A stretch of DNA of 64,000 bases from Rotaria sp. Silwood1 (lineage: Eukaryota; Rotifera; Eurotatoria; Philodinida; Philodinidae). Under the pieces are notes generated by a model. That model was not told the DNA's origin. It was given only the letters and a program-made list of their open reading frames with translations, and did not search any database. The translations under genes and the position numbers were made by a program. Of the stretch, positions 37,824-51,858 are shown in pieces. Location: NCBI GenBank assembly GCA_905250075.1, contig CAJNOP010000015.1, forward strand, positions 78,610 through 142,609, read 5' to 3'. Positions within the stretch are counted from its first letter, which is position 1; each line of letters starts with the position of its first letter.

Positions 37824-38877
37824 TCAAAAATCAAGAGGTCGAACACGTACAACAAAATCATATTGATTCAAATTAGCCGCCACACCTTTTACACTGAAAT
37901 AAAAATTTTCTGCATCGGCTGGTACAAAAGTTGTATATGTATTTCCACCTCCAACAGCACGACTGCTAACAGTTTTTGATGAATATGAAGATGGATTTTT
38001 ATTTGTTGTCGATGTATATATTGTCGTCTACAAAGGTAAAAATCGATACTTTCGTCTTATTTTTTTTTCTCCATATTTCATGACTTACTTTTCCTATATG
38101 ATCTTTCATTTCAATTTCAAAGAAAGCATTTTTCTTTATTTTTTTTAATGTGTGCATTTTATAATATCGACTTGAATTTCCTGTCATTTCACCTTGTACT
38201 TTAATATCAGGTAAAACAAATGCAGGAAATTGACACATTTTCATTGTTATTGCATTTGTAACACGAGCTAAATCAAGATATGAAGCAATATTCAATACAT
38301 AATCACGATCACCAGCAATGCCAAGTAATTCAGTATCACCATCTGTACCAATATTTCCAATGCCAACAGCAAATATTGTTCCTTCAATTGGACTTGAACG
38401 TAAAGCTTCAGCAGCTGGTATTGCTGGTCGACCTTCATTACTATGTCCATCAGTAAATATAGCAAAAACTCTTGGAATAGCCTTTGCAGCAGGTCGGCAT
38501 CTAGCTTGACAATAGGTATTAGCTAAAGCAAGTGCATCACCTGTAGCTGTATTTTGACCTAAACGTTGAAGATCAGCTACTTGTTGAAGTAAATTCATTC
38601 GTTCAAATTCAAATACATCGGTTTGAGCACTAAGTGACATTGTTGATGAAAAATTAATAACAGCAACACCAGCTTTATCTGTACCAACATTCAGACGACT
38701 AACGAGATCAAGTAATGCTTTTTTGCCTTGTTCAAAATCATCAGGTGGTACACTTCCAGATGAATCAATTATAAGAGTTAAATCAATAAAAGCTTCACAT
38801 GTATTTTGACCATGAACGTGCGTAGAAAAACTCAAATAGATGATCAATAAACTGATTGATAACATCATCATTCGCAT
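37824..38877 (-). CDS. secreted von Willebrand factor A-domain protein
   Basis: Two exons, complement 38089-38877 and 37824-38027, joined in phase 0 across a 61-bp intron (GTAAGT..TTTGTAG); 330 aa. A signal peptide (residues 1-23, ending STHVHG) precedes a vWA domain (about 30-215). The metal-ion-dependent adhesion site is complete: DSSGS at 38-42, the Thr in NTATGDALALA, and the Asp in AIFTDGHSNEG. The order and spacing resemble matrilin/collagen-VI type A domains that bind extracellular ligands through Mg2+. A C-terminal ~110 aa (about 220-330) contains TTIYTSTTNKNPSSYSSK and NQYDFVVRVRPLDF. It looks beta-rich and is not recognised. The protein is soluble, with no membrane segment or EGF repeat. 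A minus-strand polyadenylation signal lies at 37788-37793. Confidence 0.88.
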
Positions 38878-40731
38878 TATTGTATTGCACGTATACTGTA
38901 AGTTTGCTTGTTGCTTTTATTGAAGCACAAATGATATTGATATCTTAGTTTTTTCTTCGTACAATCCCTTAAAATTAAAAGATCCAGTGACGTATGCTAA
39001 TATCAAAACTATTTTCAATTTGTTTTTAAAACTGACATGATGCCTACGCATCGATTCTGAGTAGGTGCTATCATGTTTTTGTCAATAATACCTGATAGTT
39101 ATATCACAATTAAAGTTTCTTTATTTTTTATCAATTTACTTTCTAGAGAAAGATTAGTTGTTTTATATGATATAATGCCTAAATTTTTTGTTGCAAGTTA
39201 TCATGGATCTTGACTCTTGATACATAGCGAAAATTCAGATCATTTTTTTGTATATTCATTTTTTTCATTATTTGAAATGAATTTATGAAAATAATGAATA
39301 AAAAGCAGGGAGTGTGGGATTGTTGTTGCATTCATTTTCACAGTAGTATTAGCATGAATGAGTCATATTTTTGAAAGATTAATTTCTTTGATTTTTGAAT
39401 AAAGTCGACAATGATATGAAAAGTAACATTATTTTAAGCGCTAATAAATCACAGAGAATAGATTGATTCAAAAACGACATTTTATCCTGCTACGTTCATT
39501 TCATTTGCCCCAAAATTCATTTTAATTGATCGTGATTGATTAAGCTCTTTTATATGAGTTTTTTCCGATCTTTATCATGATTCTGCTGATAAGTTTTGTA
39601 TCGTAATAGATAAATTTAATAAATAGATTATAGCCTACGGAAGATAGAGAATTGAGTGTTAGTAATCAATAATGGCTTTGTCGATATTTGATACTTTGTT
39701 TGTAATTGAATGAAAAAAGGCAAAAGATGATGTCTATTTTCTCAGATGAGATCAATAATTTGATCAGAAAATAAGTCACAGAAAAAAATTGAACCATGCA
39801 TAAGTCGACTCACTTTTTTTTGTACTGATTATAAAAATGATTTTTGTTCGAAGTGTAACGGCTAATATTCTACTTGACAACCGTCAAAATATCAGTCGAA
39901 AAGTTAAAAATTGAGCCTAAAGAATAATAAAGTAAGGTATGGAGAAAGTTGCATGAACACAACAATTAAACAATTAATCAGATGCATATGGGTGTTACAG
40001 ACTCAAAATACAAGCAGTAGAGAATTTTTATACAGACTAGTAGAATCACAAAAAATTATTTTAAATGAATAGTTCTATTAGTAAAATATAACTTGAACCA
40101 AGAACTATCAGAATAATTTTGAACTACTATTTTACCGTCGATTTCATATGTCGTGAATATAGACTCCTGTCTAACTAAAATCCTGTAGTACAAACTTTTT
40201 TCGAGTTACGAATCCCAAATATTCCGCAGAGTTTCTTGGTATACGCAACTATTCCACAGGACAACGGTTTACATGTAAAACTGAATGAAAATGCCTCGAG
40301 TTTAGCATTGAAATGATCAGACATTCAATGATTTTTTATTCCATATATGATCCAATGATATTGGTTCGTTAAAAAAATATCAAAAGGAATCGAAATACGA
40401 TCTCATGCGCCCCTATCCATTATTAATATTTCCAATGAACTCATGTCGGTTATAAAATACTCTCAGATCTTCAAAAGAAATGAATCTAGCTATCTTTCTT
40501 GATCGCATACATAAATTTATATTATTTTTTCATTAATTCACAAGAAAAAGAAAAGATAAACAAACGAGACAACAATAAAAAAAATAGATGCGCAGATGAT
40601 TAAGAAAGACCATACCATTGACCGGTCTATTTAAAAATAATAGATCAAAAAAAAAAATGAAAAACAAAATTGAGCAACAAAGAAGAAAAATGCCTATTTA
40701 ACTTTTCTTTCTACTTGAGTGTTATTCTATG
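38878..40731. other. intergenic, nothing recognised
   Basis: AT-rich spacer between two minus-strand genes. It includes poly-A and poly-T runs. No reading frame, repeat or RNA gene could be supported. Confidence 0.6.
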
Positions 40732-43700
40732 TTAATTTCCATGTTTATAGTTTTCACTCGAATCAAAATGAACAACAGTAGCGGTTGTCGTCGTTGGTGT
40801 TGTGAATGTTCTTGATGGTGTGGTCGGTCGAGTTCGATTTAATGATGTTTGACGTTGCACTCCAACACGTGTATTTTCACAAATGCTCACGGATTGTGCC
40901 CGACGCATACCAGCATCTTGTTGATCATACTGTAATACATAAAATATTATATTAAATAATACAAAACAAATTATATATATATGGGTCAAAACATCCGTTA
41001 GTAGCGTGACTTCGCAAAACTAATACAACTGTATCTTGATAATGAATATTAGTAAAAACCTAGCGTTACTAATTTATCGACTTTCATTTTGATATATTTT
41101 AGCTCTAAAAAACGGCTGCGTTGAGGCCGTACTTTTGAAAACTCACTAGTACATTCTAGAGGCAATTTTTGAGACCAGAAAGTCTCTATGCAAATTTTTT
41201 TCTGAACATGCCTATATTGTTCAAACAAATCGATTTACTTTTTGTTAGCGACATGATGCAACGCAAAAAACTACCTTTATAATCAAATGAGAAGTTCAAA
41301 ACTAATTTCGCGCAATACAAACCTTTCTTTAGAATATCCATGTACTGAAGTTATGATTCACACATCTTCTTTCCCTTTTGAAAAACATATTTAGCCGAAA
41401 AATGGACGCAAAAAAAGTTTTGTTTACCATTGTACTATTTCATGGACGACTACTAGTTTTTCTATTGTTAGAGGCAGATCCATATATCTGCTTTATTATT
41501 ACCAAACTTTCGTGACACGAGCTCAAAACTTTTGTAATTCATGAAATAATGAACCGATGTCGTAGGGCTATAAAACTTTTCAAAGAGACTTATCATCTTG
41601 TCGAAACTTTCTAGTAAAATTTTCAACTAGATTGTTCAAAATCATCATGACCAAGATCCATCTTACTAAAAAACTAACCATATGCTTTGTCAACAAGCGC
41701 TCCTGATAAGAAGATCATATCTCAGTTATTTTAAAATGCTTTTTAATGAGACTCAGACTAGGAGATAACTAAGACATTGATCCTTCAAATGAAGGATTCG
41801 ATAAAAATATTCGTGACCATATAGTTGACATATAGTGATCACGCGAAGAAGATTATATCTAAATTATAACTGCCGTACATATTAATCCATCGAGAGCGGG
41901 CGGTACTTACAATCAAGGTTTATTGTCGCACGCATACACTTTAAATATAAACTAAATATTATTAACAAAATACTAACACTTCAAGGGAGACGAGTATGTT
42001 TCTCCAGAACTGTTTATCTATGCTAAAGAAATTTATTTGAAAAAATAATCCTTATAAAGAATCAAAGGTAAAGGAAAGCCTGGATAGGTTTCGTTTTACT
42101 TGAAATGGCCGTTATATAAATATATATATATATATAAATCTTACTATTTGTTGTTCAGGAAAACATATTTTTGATGATGACATAGAATTTTGTGCTTGAA
42201 CATTAGAAGCAGTAGCACTATATTCACTTCCATCATCTCTATCAAATTGAAAAGTTCTAAATAAATAAAAATTAGATAATAGAAACATCAAAAAGAAAGA
42301 AAAATATTGTTCTTTTTATTTTCTAACCTTCCTGAAAATGGTCTTTGTTCATTGGATTTTAATGAAATTCTTGATGCAACACTTGCTGATCGTAAACGTA
42401 CACGAACATGTGGATCCATTTCATCTTCTTCATCACTTGGTATCATACCAGATAATTCACATTGACGTTCTTGTAATTTAATAAGTAATTCACGAAATTC
42501 TCGTCGTAATTCTTCTAATTTTGTTGTAATTATTAAACGTTCTGTTTGACTTGATGCATCATTCATATCAAGATTTTCAAATTGACTTTTCAATGAAAGT
42601 AATTCCTGTTGTAATGTTGCCATTTTTGTTTGAATCTATATATATATATGTATATATGTAAATTTAAAAAAAAATAAATTATAATTGATTGCTTTTACTT
42701 CTTCTATTGATAAGTCATCTGACATATCCGATATACTACTAATACTTTTCTTTGGTAGAGGAAATCTTGGTGGTCGAGTTATTCGACGAATTTCACCTGG
42801 AATTCGTCGATGTGCAAGAAGATCTTGAACAACACTCAACTAAACATACATATTAAATATGAATAAATTCAAAAATTTCTTCTGATTAAATTCTTGTCTC
42901 TTTTGTTTTTACTTGTTGATTAAAACATGTAGTAAAAAATTCTGGATCAGATATAAGATTTGGATCAACAATAACAGCAAGACGAATTTCATCAGCATAA
43001 GATGTTACACAAAAATTAATACTATGTGTACCAATACTTGGATTAAGACATATTACATTTCGAACATCTCGATTACATATAGACATTGTTGCTAATGTTG
43101 TACTACTACCTGCAGCTAATGTGGTTAACCATAAGCTAGCATTATTATAAATACGAGCCATTAATTTATTAGCTAAAAGAAGATCAACAACGTTAAAACA
43201 TTTATTTTTACATTTATTTTTTTTTCTTACCAATACAGAGAGGAAATAAAAGATAAGTGATATGTGTAAATAAATACATTGTAGCATGATCTCCATTTTC
43301 CTTAACTCGTTTTGTATTATCATTAAATGACCATAAAAGTGGAATATTTCCTTCAATATCCATTGGTAATTCAAGACTTAAATGTGCTATACAATTTCCC
43401 ATAACAATATGAGGTGTATTAGAACGTAGATCACATGGCATCACACAATTAATATTTGATGAATTGGATAAACTATGTTTTTTTAATAAAAAAAAAAAGA
43501 ATAAATAAGAATAACATATCGATATTAATAAACACAAAAGAGATTAATTTTATATGCTTGAATGTTTTTATCGTTAGATTAAAATAAATACAATAAGAAT
43601 GCATTAACTAGTGACATAAATCATTATAGTCATAAGTAACTCGATTGGAAAATAGCATTATATCAAAAATAATTAGATATTATTCAGATGAATAATTTTT

Positions 43701-46398
43701 TTTTTGTATCTAATACTAATGACTTTTGAATCAATATTCCTTAGTGACATTTCACTTTGAACTTATTGATCAATTTAGATTATAATATTTTTCGACAGAT
43801 GCATTAATATCTAATATTTACATTTTGTCTCACAAAATTTCAAAAATCAATTTCATTATGTATAGATATCCTGATAAAAGTGATTCGTTTTAAAATATCA
43901 TATTCATGCTAGATAAACATGCAAAATGAATACTTTTTCATTATAAATCTAGTAATAATATTTGCTTTTTTTCTTTTCATAAAGATTATATCATCATGAG
44001 ACTGTCTGCATTTTTTCTTTACTCAACAACTCGATTTTTCACACATTATACAAAAATGAAAATGTAATTACACATAAAAAAATAATTATAGAAAATCTCA
44101 TGAGAAAAAGAAACTAAAAATGAAAAGTATTCTATATTCTTATGACACCATATTCCGTTATATTCAGGAATATTATTTCTTGAAAGAATTATCTATCAAA
44201 GTTGTTAATTTATGTGCATGACAAAAAAGTTTTCTTTCTAATATGAAAACTCATTGAATCTAACGAAGGACTTTATTTAGATAATAAAAAAAAAACATCT
44301 AGGCTTAAATTTTCTTCACTATTAGAAGATGTATAGACGAAGTAAAACTTCAAAAATTTATCACACAGGTGATATTGAGCGGCGGTGCCACAGGGAGGAT
44401 AGAGCGTGTCTAAGCTCCTTCGGAAACTTTGTAAAATTGTTACTTACGGTGATCATACAGTAGAGATGAGGAGAATTTCCCCATAACCAAAAATTCTCAC
44501 TTGCCGCTAGTTACATTTTGGCTGAAGTATCGCATATTGACTTAAAACTTCACAAATATCAAATATATCCTTAGAAAAAATGTCTTTACCTTATAATGAT
44601 AATTTAGAAATTATTTGTCCCGATATTTTGAAGACAAGCTATTTTACTTTAGACTTTGATATCAGTGAAATTTTAGATCAATATTTCAAAGTTTACTTTT
44701 CTCAACAAAATAAAGTGTTGTGAAAACAATCAATGTCTCAGCCAATTAAAAAAAAACCTAGGTCGACTCGATTCGGTCTAGCTCCAATAAAACAGGAACC
44801 AATACCATCTATGATTAATGTATGTCTTACATGTCCATAAAATATAAGTTCAAAAGCTTTTCCTTACTTGATGCAATGTCTCCTTAATTGCAACTTATTC
44901 TATTGATAAGCACTAAGACAAACAACTGATCTAGTAATCAAACTTACCCATGTTTTTCCATATATAATTTAACACAAGAAATCACTAATGTTGAAAGTAT
45001 ATCATTCATACGTGTTCGTGTAACAAGTTTTATTCGAGTAGCTTGTGTTAAACTAAATGGTGTTGACCAAAGAACTAATCGTTGTTGTTGACTAGATAAA
45101 TGTGGATTCATTGTTGTTATATTTGTATTTTTATATATAATTCGTTTTAAAAAATTATCTCTATAAGAATTAAATATTAATTTACTAAATAATAACATAT
45201 GTCCAAAAAAATATGATTTTATATAATTAAATATATGTTCGCCATGTCTACCAGCAAAACGAGGTTTTAAATCAAGTTGTGTTGTACGATTATCAACAAT
45301 ATGTTTTAATAATATACGTATTAATGATATACCATCAGATAAAACAGGATGATAAAGAAATAATAATATACTATCATTTGGACGTACTGATGAACGATTT
45401 TTATAATGTAATTGCCATAATGGTCGAGTAAGTGGTAGTTCAGTTGAAAAAAGTGTTGATACATAGGTTTGAAGGTCTTCATCAGATTGTATATTTCTTG
45501 GTATTTCACGTACATGTTCATCAATCGAAAAAGCTGAATAATCAATCCACATTGTACCAGAAAAATGTGGATAAATTAATTGTGAAAAACGTGGAAATAA
45601 TTTACGTCCAACATTTGAGCCACGTCGAAAGTTATTTGTTATAAGACGATTCATTAGAATCTTTTTCAAGGAATTTTCATTGACTGATCCTATATAAAAT
45701 ATAGATAAAAACAAATCTCAAATAAATAACAAAAAAATAATGTCATAAAATTTATTAATACCTTCAAGAAAAAAAATAGCTGCTGCCATCGGCCCAATAG
45801 TTTGAGAATTTAATTTAGTTGTTTCTTCATTTTTATTTTTATTTAGTGATATATTACTATTATATAACCAAAATAAATCACTAGGAGATAAATAACTACA
45901 TGTGCATGGTGTTACTGTACAATGATATCGACAAGTAAAACGTATAAATGTTCTTATAAGCCAAGATATTGGTAAAATAAGTGTTATTAATACAACACAC
46001 GGAATAGAAATAAATAATCCAAAACAAAATTTTGATAAACGTTTTAAAAAAATCACAACAGATGATTGATCAGTTGGATGTTTAACCGGTTTAATAGGTA
46101 TATTTTGCATGTAAAAACTAGTGGTTTGTTGTTCATCCGTTGTTACTCGCCGTGTATAACCTATTCTTTTTCGATTTTGTGTTTTTCGAGGACGAGGCAT
46201 ATCGAGTGGTTCAACACGCTGTGAAGGAAACAAATTTGTTATTATTAATAATGTTTGTAATAAAGATGAAGGTGATGTACAATGAATTATAGCAATAGAT
46301 ATTTGTTGTTCAATATGATTTATACAATAATTAATGTCAATTGGTACAGATGCTAAATTCGATACGATTGATTCAGCCCATTGACTGTCCACTTGCAT
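40732..46398 (-). CDS. wax synthase/DGAT (WSD)-family O-acyltransferase with coiled-coil tail
   Basis: Exons on the minus strand: 45762-46398, 44948-45689, 43231-43472, 42913-43172, 42699-42839, 42328-42635, 42145-42256 and 40732-40929. All phases fit and give 879 aa from the Met at 46398. The family moves acyl groups from acyl-CoA to long-chain alcohols or diacylglycerol. Around residues 120-165 is a hydrophobic stretch (LFISIPCVVLITLILPISW), then the WSD opening (SYLSPSDLFWLYN, then GPMAAAIFFLEG). The catalytic motif HHxxxDG reads YHPVLSDG (His about 326, Asp about 331), so the second His and Asp-Gly remain. The C-terminal WSD half contains NTPHIVMGNCIAHLSLELP and SIGTHSINFCVTSYADEIRL. A further ~220 aa follow: basic/Ser-rich, a coiled coil (LEELRREFRELLIKLQER) and a Thr/Ser-rich end. 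The 5' end is uncertain. Confidence 0.8.
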
Positions 46399-46929
46399 GT
46401 TCTTCTAGATCAATAGACATTTTTCTTATATTTAAAAAGAAACATTAACAACAAAAAAAAAGACCCTGGAACTTTACTTGTTCATGTAAGAACAAAAGAA
46501 AACAAAAAGAATTTATAAACTAATTTCATTACTTCTTTTTTCCTGATGAAAGCATGTTTTTTCACCCTTTTTTTTTTAAATATATTGTCATTTAATAATG
46601 AATGAAGCTCTTTTCTTTTGACTATATTTCTCTTCATATACTCATAATGAGCATAAAAATTCAGAAACAAAAAAAAAATAATACTAATAATCACCAATGA
46701 TAACAGGAGAGAGAAAGCAAGGTTGACGTATATACTCATTTTGAAAAAAAAAGAAGAAATCTTCTATTTGATAAAGAAAAATAAATGTCATCAACATCAA
46801 ATCAGGATATTCATTAAGAAAAACAAAATAACATGTTGATATTTTTGTTCATGAAAATAATCATTGAAACGTATAATTTCTATATAATTTCGCTTTAGGA
46901 TATTTCATTTTATTTTATTTTATTTTTAC

Positions 46930-47044
46930 CTCGAATAAACATTAGAATCACGTTCATCATCAATGGATAATGTCGATCAAGACAAATAATTTTGATCGAA
47001 AAATCAATTAATTTACATATATCTTGTTGCTGATAATTTTTCAT
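46930..47044 (-). CDS. candidate upstream exon of the WSD gene
   Basis: On the minus strand, an ATG at 47042-47044 opens 38 codons (MKNYQQQDICKLIDFSIKII, then CLDRHYPLMMNVILMFIR), ending at a GTAAAA donor. A join to 46391 (acceptor context ATGCAAG, weak) keeps frame and would replace the first residues of the 46398 model, giving 915 aa. The frame stays open upstream to a TTTTTTAG acceptor, so more 5' exons may exist. It could equally belong to a separate gene. Confidence 0.4.
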
Positions 47045-50000
47045 TGTTGTATTACAACTCTTATTGGCATTATTCTAAAAAAGAAAAATAACGAGCATAC
47101 CACTCCAATTATTATGTCAATATGTTCTGTCTCGTTTGTCTCTTTCACTTTATTCAAGTTGGACTTCTAATAGTTTCCATACGCATGCATCTCAGAAGAG
47201 TAGCTAACCGAATGGTGCTAGATCTATCTTCTTTTTTCTCTCTATATATAAAGATATAAATATATATATCTTTTTTTCTGACTGATTGATGGTCGTTATA
47301 TAGCCATAATCATCATGTGTTTCGTAGTAATGGGAGCATCAAAGAGCGAAAAGAAAAAAATGCGGAATGAACGTGTATTTGTCAAGAATTGGAGACAGAT
47401 AGATAGGAAGAGAGAAAGGAAAGAATGGCTAACTGCAACAACAAGAATCTGATTCGATCAAGGTCGTTGTAGCGCATCCAACAGCAAGACAACAATCACG
47501 GATGATGTGACGTTTTGTGAGAGCATATAAGCAGGCACGCACGCACTGTATTTCCGACAGCGAGACACATGGCATTGTCATCGTCGTCGTCGTCGAACGG
47601 AATAAAGAGGAGCATCGATGCTAAGAAAAATGAATAAACAGAGCAAAAGACATATTCATGAATGAAAAAAATGTGATTTTCTGCTGTATATTTTTTATCC
47701 TCCATCTGCTATCTTATTTTTCTTTGTTTTGACAAGAAAAAAAATAAGTTAATAATCGCTAGAAAAACTTTACTTTTTTCTTATCTAATCTTATTGGGTA
47801 CTAAGAATATTGTCTTAGACTAATTAGTTGATACAAGCTATTTAGTTTGACCTATAATATTAATTGACTTGTCATATACTTGTTTTTTTTCTTCTTACCT
47901 CAGCCAATTTTGATTGTAAATAGTGTATGTCAAATTACAAGGCATTCTTACTAACAGTACGAAGCTGCCTATTGCCGTGCGTGTCTTTCTTTCTCTTTAC
48001 AACTCTATTCAAGTGGGAAGAAGTAATCGGAGATGTGTGTTTCTTCTGGATAGCTACTCGAATTGGTGGAAGTTGTTCGACGCAATTAAGCGGACAGCAC
48101 TAGCACACTACCGTCATAACTTTGCTAGTGCGCTCGACGTCGATTATATACTCTTTTCATTTTTTTCTTCTCTCTCTCTCTCTCTTCTTTAGTATCGTTG
48201 CGGCGCATTTGCTTTTTGCTTGCTCATCACAATAACTACTAGCAGTCGGTTGACGTTGCCGCCGGTGTGTGTGTGTATGTGGCATCTCAGTTTTCACACT
48301 CAGCTTTAGTTAGAAACATCCACATATAAAAAAAAAAGAAAGAAGAACTCTATCTTTTTTTTCTCTCTTTTTTTTCTTTCCTTAGAAATAACTCTCTGAA
48401 CAACACAGCACATGATAGAACGATAAAAGAACTCGTTCCATCCGAGAAACAGTGCCAAGAATAACAATAAAAAAAAAGAACTGCAAGATTGAAAGAGAAA
48501 GAAAAAGGGAAAAGCTAACATTACCCTTTTCTTGCTTATTCTCATCCGTTTCACAGCCGAGTTAATCTCTCTATAATATATATGGCAGCGAATTATCACG
48601 TTTTTTTTAGCTTAAATTGTTATTTTATATTTGGAATTGATAACCCCAATTAGTTCTCAAAATATTTCTCACATGCTGAGTGGAATATAAATTATTTGAC
48701 ATATATACCTGGATATATCGTCTTAATCTAGGTAATGTAATATACCTACATATGTATAAATGCACTAAAACGTGCTTCGTTGTAAAATTAACTTACTCAA
48801 CAATCACATAGATAGTTATTGCTTCATTTATGATTACTTTGTAGTTCTTAATCAAATAAACAATTTTTAATAGAAGTAATTCGATAAAAAAATAATAGAA
48901 AAGATAAATAGTTTATATATTCAATCTAAATGATATTCTTAAATAAACAATGTTTAACGTTTCAATAAAATAATAATCAATATGTATCCTTGAGATAACC
49001 ATTTAGATTTTGTATAGAAAGTACTATTTGTTGTTGTTGCACGTGTATATCAATTTGTAAAGAATATATTTGTCAGAATACATACAGAACAACTTTTATT
49101 GATGTTTTGGATATCAGTAAGAAAGAAAGAATTAATGCAAAATAATCTAGAGCATATGTTCTATTGAGATACATTCCTATAGGGAGTAAATTAGTTCTTG
49201 ATAAACGATGCGCTATGTAGAAAACAGACTTGTCAATTTGTCTAAGATTTTTGATTGAATTCTTTTAGTAGTATTCAAATGAATAGTGTCGATGGTTTGA
49301 TAGAAAAAAAATAATAAGAATTAGATTTACATGCTCGATTGATGTTGAAAAAACACTTAAGAAAAGACATCGATTCATTCATCAATCACTTTGTGCGTGT
49401 GGAAAAGTATTCATGAGAATATTATGAATTGAAAAAAAATAAAAAGGAAATATAGAAGATTGATTCATTTGTATAGAAAATCATTAATAATTTATTACAT
49501 AAAATGAAACCTAAACAGCTACTTTTTTTTTATATGTTTATTGTATTCGATCATATATTCACCGACTTCAGCATCTTAAAATGAACGACTTCCTGTCTGA
49601 ATCACATTAATTCGGCTCTCAATTGCTTCGAAAAAAAAAGGATCTTTTCTGCAAAACGATCATGGCACTAAAAAAACTAACAAACCTATTTCCATAAAAA
49701 GTTAATTTAATAGCAATTGACTTCACAATTCGACCAAATAAAATTTAGCTTCTTGCCGACAATTGTAGATTTGAAGGCAAAGTCGATGAACAAAATATAT
49801 ATATACATATATATCAGTATTTTGCTTTTGATAATATTTCATAGACACATGAAGACGTCATTGTTTCATTAAGAGGTATTTGTGTGATGAGTAATATGTC
49901 GTTTTATGACAAGCAATGTTGAATTGATCGGATATCCCTTCGAGCAAGTAAAAACAACATGACAAATTCTTTAACCATTATTATCATCGTTCTTAAAGCA

Positions 50001-50471
50001 GAAAAGTTTACTCAGTAAAGAATTGATTGGCAATTATCTTTTATTCAGCTTTTCCTGAAGCGTTACTCTAACTTATAGATCGATTCTTGACAGCTGATGA
50101 TGATTATATGTAATAGCACGCAATGATTATCTATTCAACAGGACTCCTAAAATTCTTTCTCTTAATTGATCGATTAGAAATATGTATCTTCTTTACTTCA
50201 TGTAAGAAGGACATCTTCAGGAACAAAAAGATAAGTTATACATAAAATTGAACTTTCTTCAAAATAAATAATATCGTCGAGTTTAATGAATTTTTATTAT
50301 TTAATAAAATACTCAGCTAGTAACAAAATATTGATTGGCTTTTGCACTAACTACTATCGTTTTAGTTTAGTATCAACGTGGCCATCGTTCTAAATATTGT
50401 ATCAAACATTTGTATCGTAATCGATTGATTTATTGTTAGTTTTTGTTTTCATAGTGTAACCTTGAATCGCA
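47045..50471. other. intergenic promoter-side interval
   Basis: Divergent spacer between the WSD gene (-) and TFG (+). It contains AT microsatellites near 47245-47272, a CT repeat at 48165-48190, a short GT repeat near 48265 and purine/pyrimidine-rich runs, with slightly higher GC around 47440-48260. The higher-GC part may include promoters, but no element could be identified. Frames at 47496-47705 and 47923-48192 match no protein. Confidence 0.5.
48165..48190. repeat. CT microsatellite
   Basis: Pyrimidine-rich (CT)n tract with a core of consecutive CT units, in the gene-free interval upstream of TFG. Confidence 0.7.
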
Positions 50472-51858
50472 ATGGATACTTTAACAAGCACTCCTCCACC
50501 AATATCATCAACAACCACAATAGATGGTGATAAGCTTTCAGGAAAATTAATTATTAAAGCTCAATTAGGTGATGATATTCGTAAGATGATGATTCATAAT
50601 GAAGATTTGACATTAAATGGTAAAACAAAATTTTATATAAAAAAAAAACAAAAATTTTTTTATATATTTAGAACTGGTACTTATGATGGAACGTGTATTT
50701 GCTGGTAAAATTTCAAATTCGGATGAAATAACTATAAAATATTTAGATAATGATGGTGATAAAATAACATTATTAAATGATAGTGATTTAACAGTTGCAT
50801 TACATTTTCATAAACTTCTTCGTTTATTTGTATTTATTAATGGTGATGAACAAACAAATACGAATTCAACAGATAAAATTACTAAAGAAGATAATTTAAT
50901 TGATGCTAAAACATTTCGTAGTGAATTACAACAAATTCGTAATTCAGTACAAACAATTCTTGATCGACTTCAATTATCAACAAATGAAGTTGCACCACCA
51001 CCACCACCATCAACAACAACAACGACAACAGCTCCTACATCCACTGTTGTTTCAGGTACAGCACGTGAATTTGATCCATGTAAAAGTTTACAACAACAGC
51101 AACAACGTTCAGCTACTCCAGATAGTACAACATCAAATTTAAATCGTGTAGGTAGTAATGAACATCAAACAGCACCAACAGGTAAATAAAAAGATTTTTT
51201 TCTTAAAAAACAAATTCCATTTTGTTTTCGGAAAATAGTGGATACACAACAAGTAGAGTCAACGCATGTACACCAAATGCCACCTTCTACATTTCCACCA
51301 ATGCAAATGTCAACACCTCATTTTATGCCAACAGGTTTTAATAATGATCAACAAGCAAAATCAAATGTATTTGGTCCGCCACCAACAACATTTCCTGGTA
51401 TGCCACCTTTACCGAACAATACTTCTATGCCATATCCTCCTTCTGCAACCTCTATGAATAACAATACACCACCAACATCAAATGCTACTTCTACTCCACC
51501 ACCTTCATCTGTTGGTCAACCATCTGGATTTATTGGTCAACAAGCACCACCTCTTCCACAACAAGGTGGTTTTTATGGTCAACAACAAGCTTTATTTCAA
51601 CAAAGACCACCATTAGGAAATTTCAATGCTAATAATACATTTGGGCCGCCACAAACAGCACCACCATCATCAAATTCACAACCAGCAACAATTAATCCAT
51701 CATTTATGCAACCACCACCATCAAATTCATCTCCAGCAACAATTAATCCATCATTTATGCAACCACTACCACCCATGGCTTCTCAACAACCTTATGGAAC
51801 TTATCCTCCACAAAATTCATATTATAATCCAGTTCAGCAATATCCAAATACATCTTAA
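50472..51858 (+). CDS. TFG: TFG (Trk-fused gene) homologue, PB1 protein of ER exit sites
   Basis: TFG organises COPII vesicle transfer between ER exit sites and ERGIC. Exons 50472-50619, 50672-51181 and 51239-51858, joined in phase; 425 aa. After a short Thr/Pro-rich start, the PB1 domain (about 23-105) matches TFG closely: [51 protein letters not shown] and the DSDL segment. A coiled coil follows ([20 protein letters not shown]), then a long Pro/Gln/Asn-rich disordered tail ending [14 protein letters not shown]. The tail carries a 51-bp tandem duplication ([11 protein letters not shown], encoded from about 51682 and 51733). A polyadenylation signal lies at 52033-52038, and CPT1 starts 660 bp downstream on the same strand. 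Confidence 0.94.

Noticed and set aside
42913-43095. Plus-strand frame with many Asn/Ile/Thr
   Set aside because: Antisense of the WSD exon 42913-43172.
45321-45644. Frames 45321-45545 (-) and 45432-45644 (+)
   Set aside because: Shadows of the WSD exon 44948-45689 in other frames.
46482-46739. Minus-strand 85-aa frame with a membrane-like start
   Set aside because: AT-driven Leu/Ile/Lys content, no homologue recognised, and it does not splice in frame to the WSD exons.
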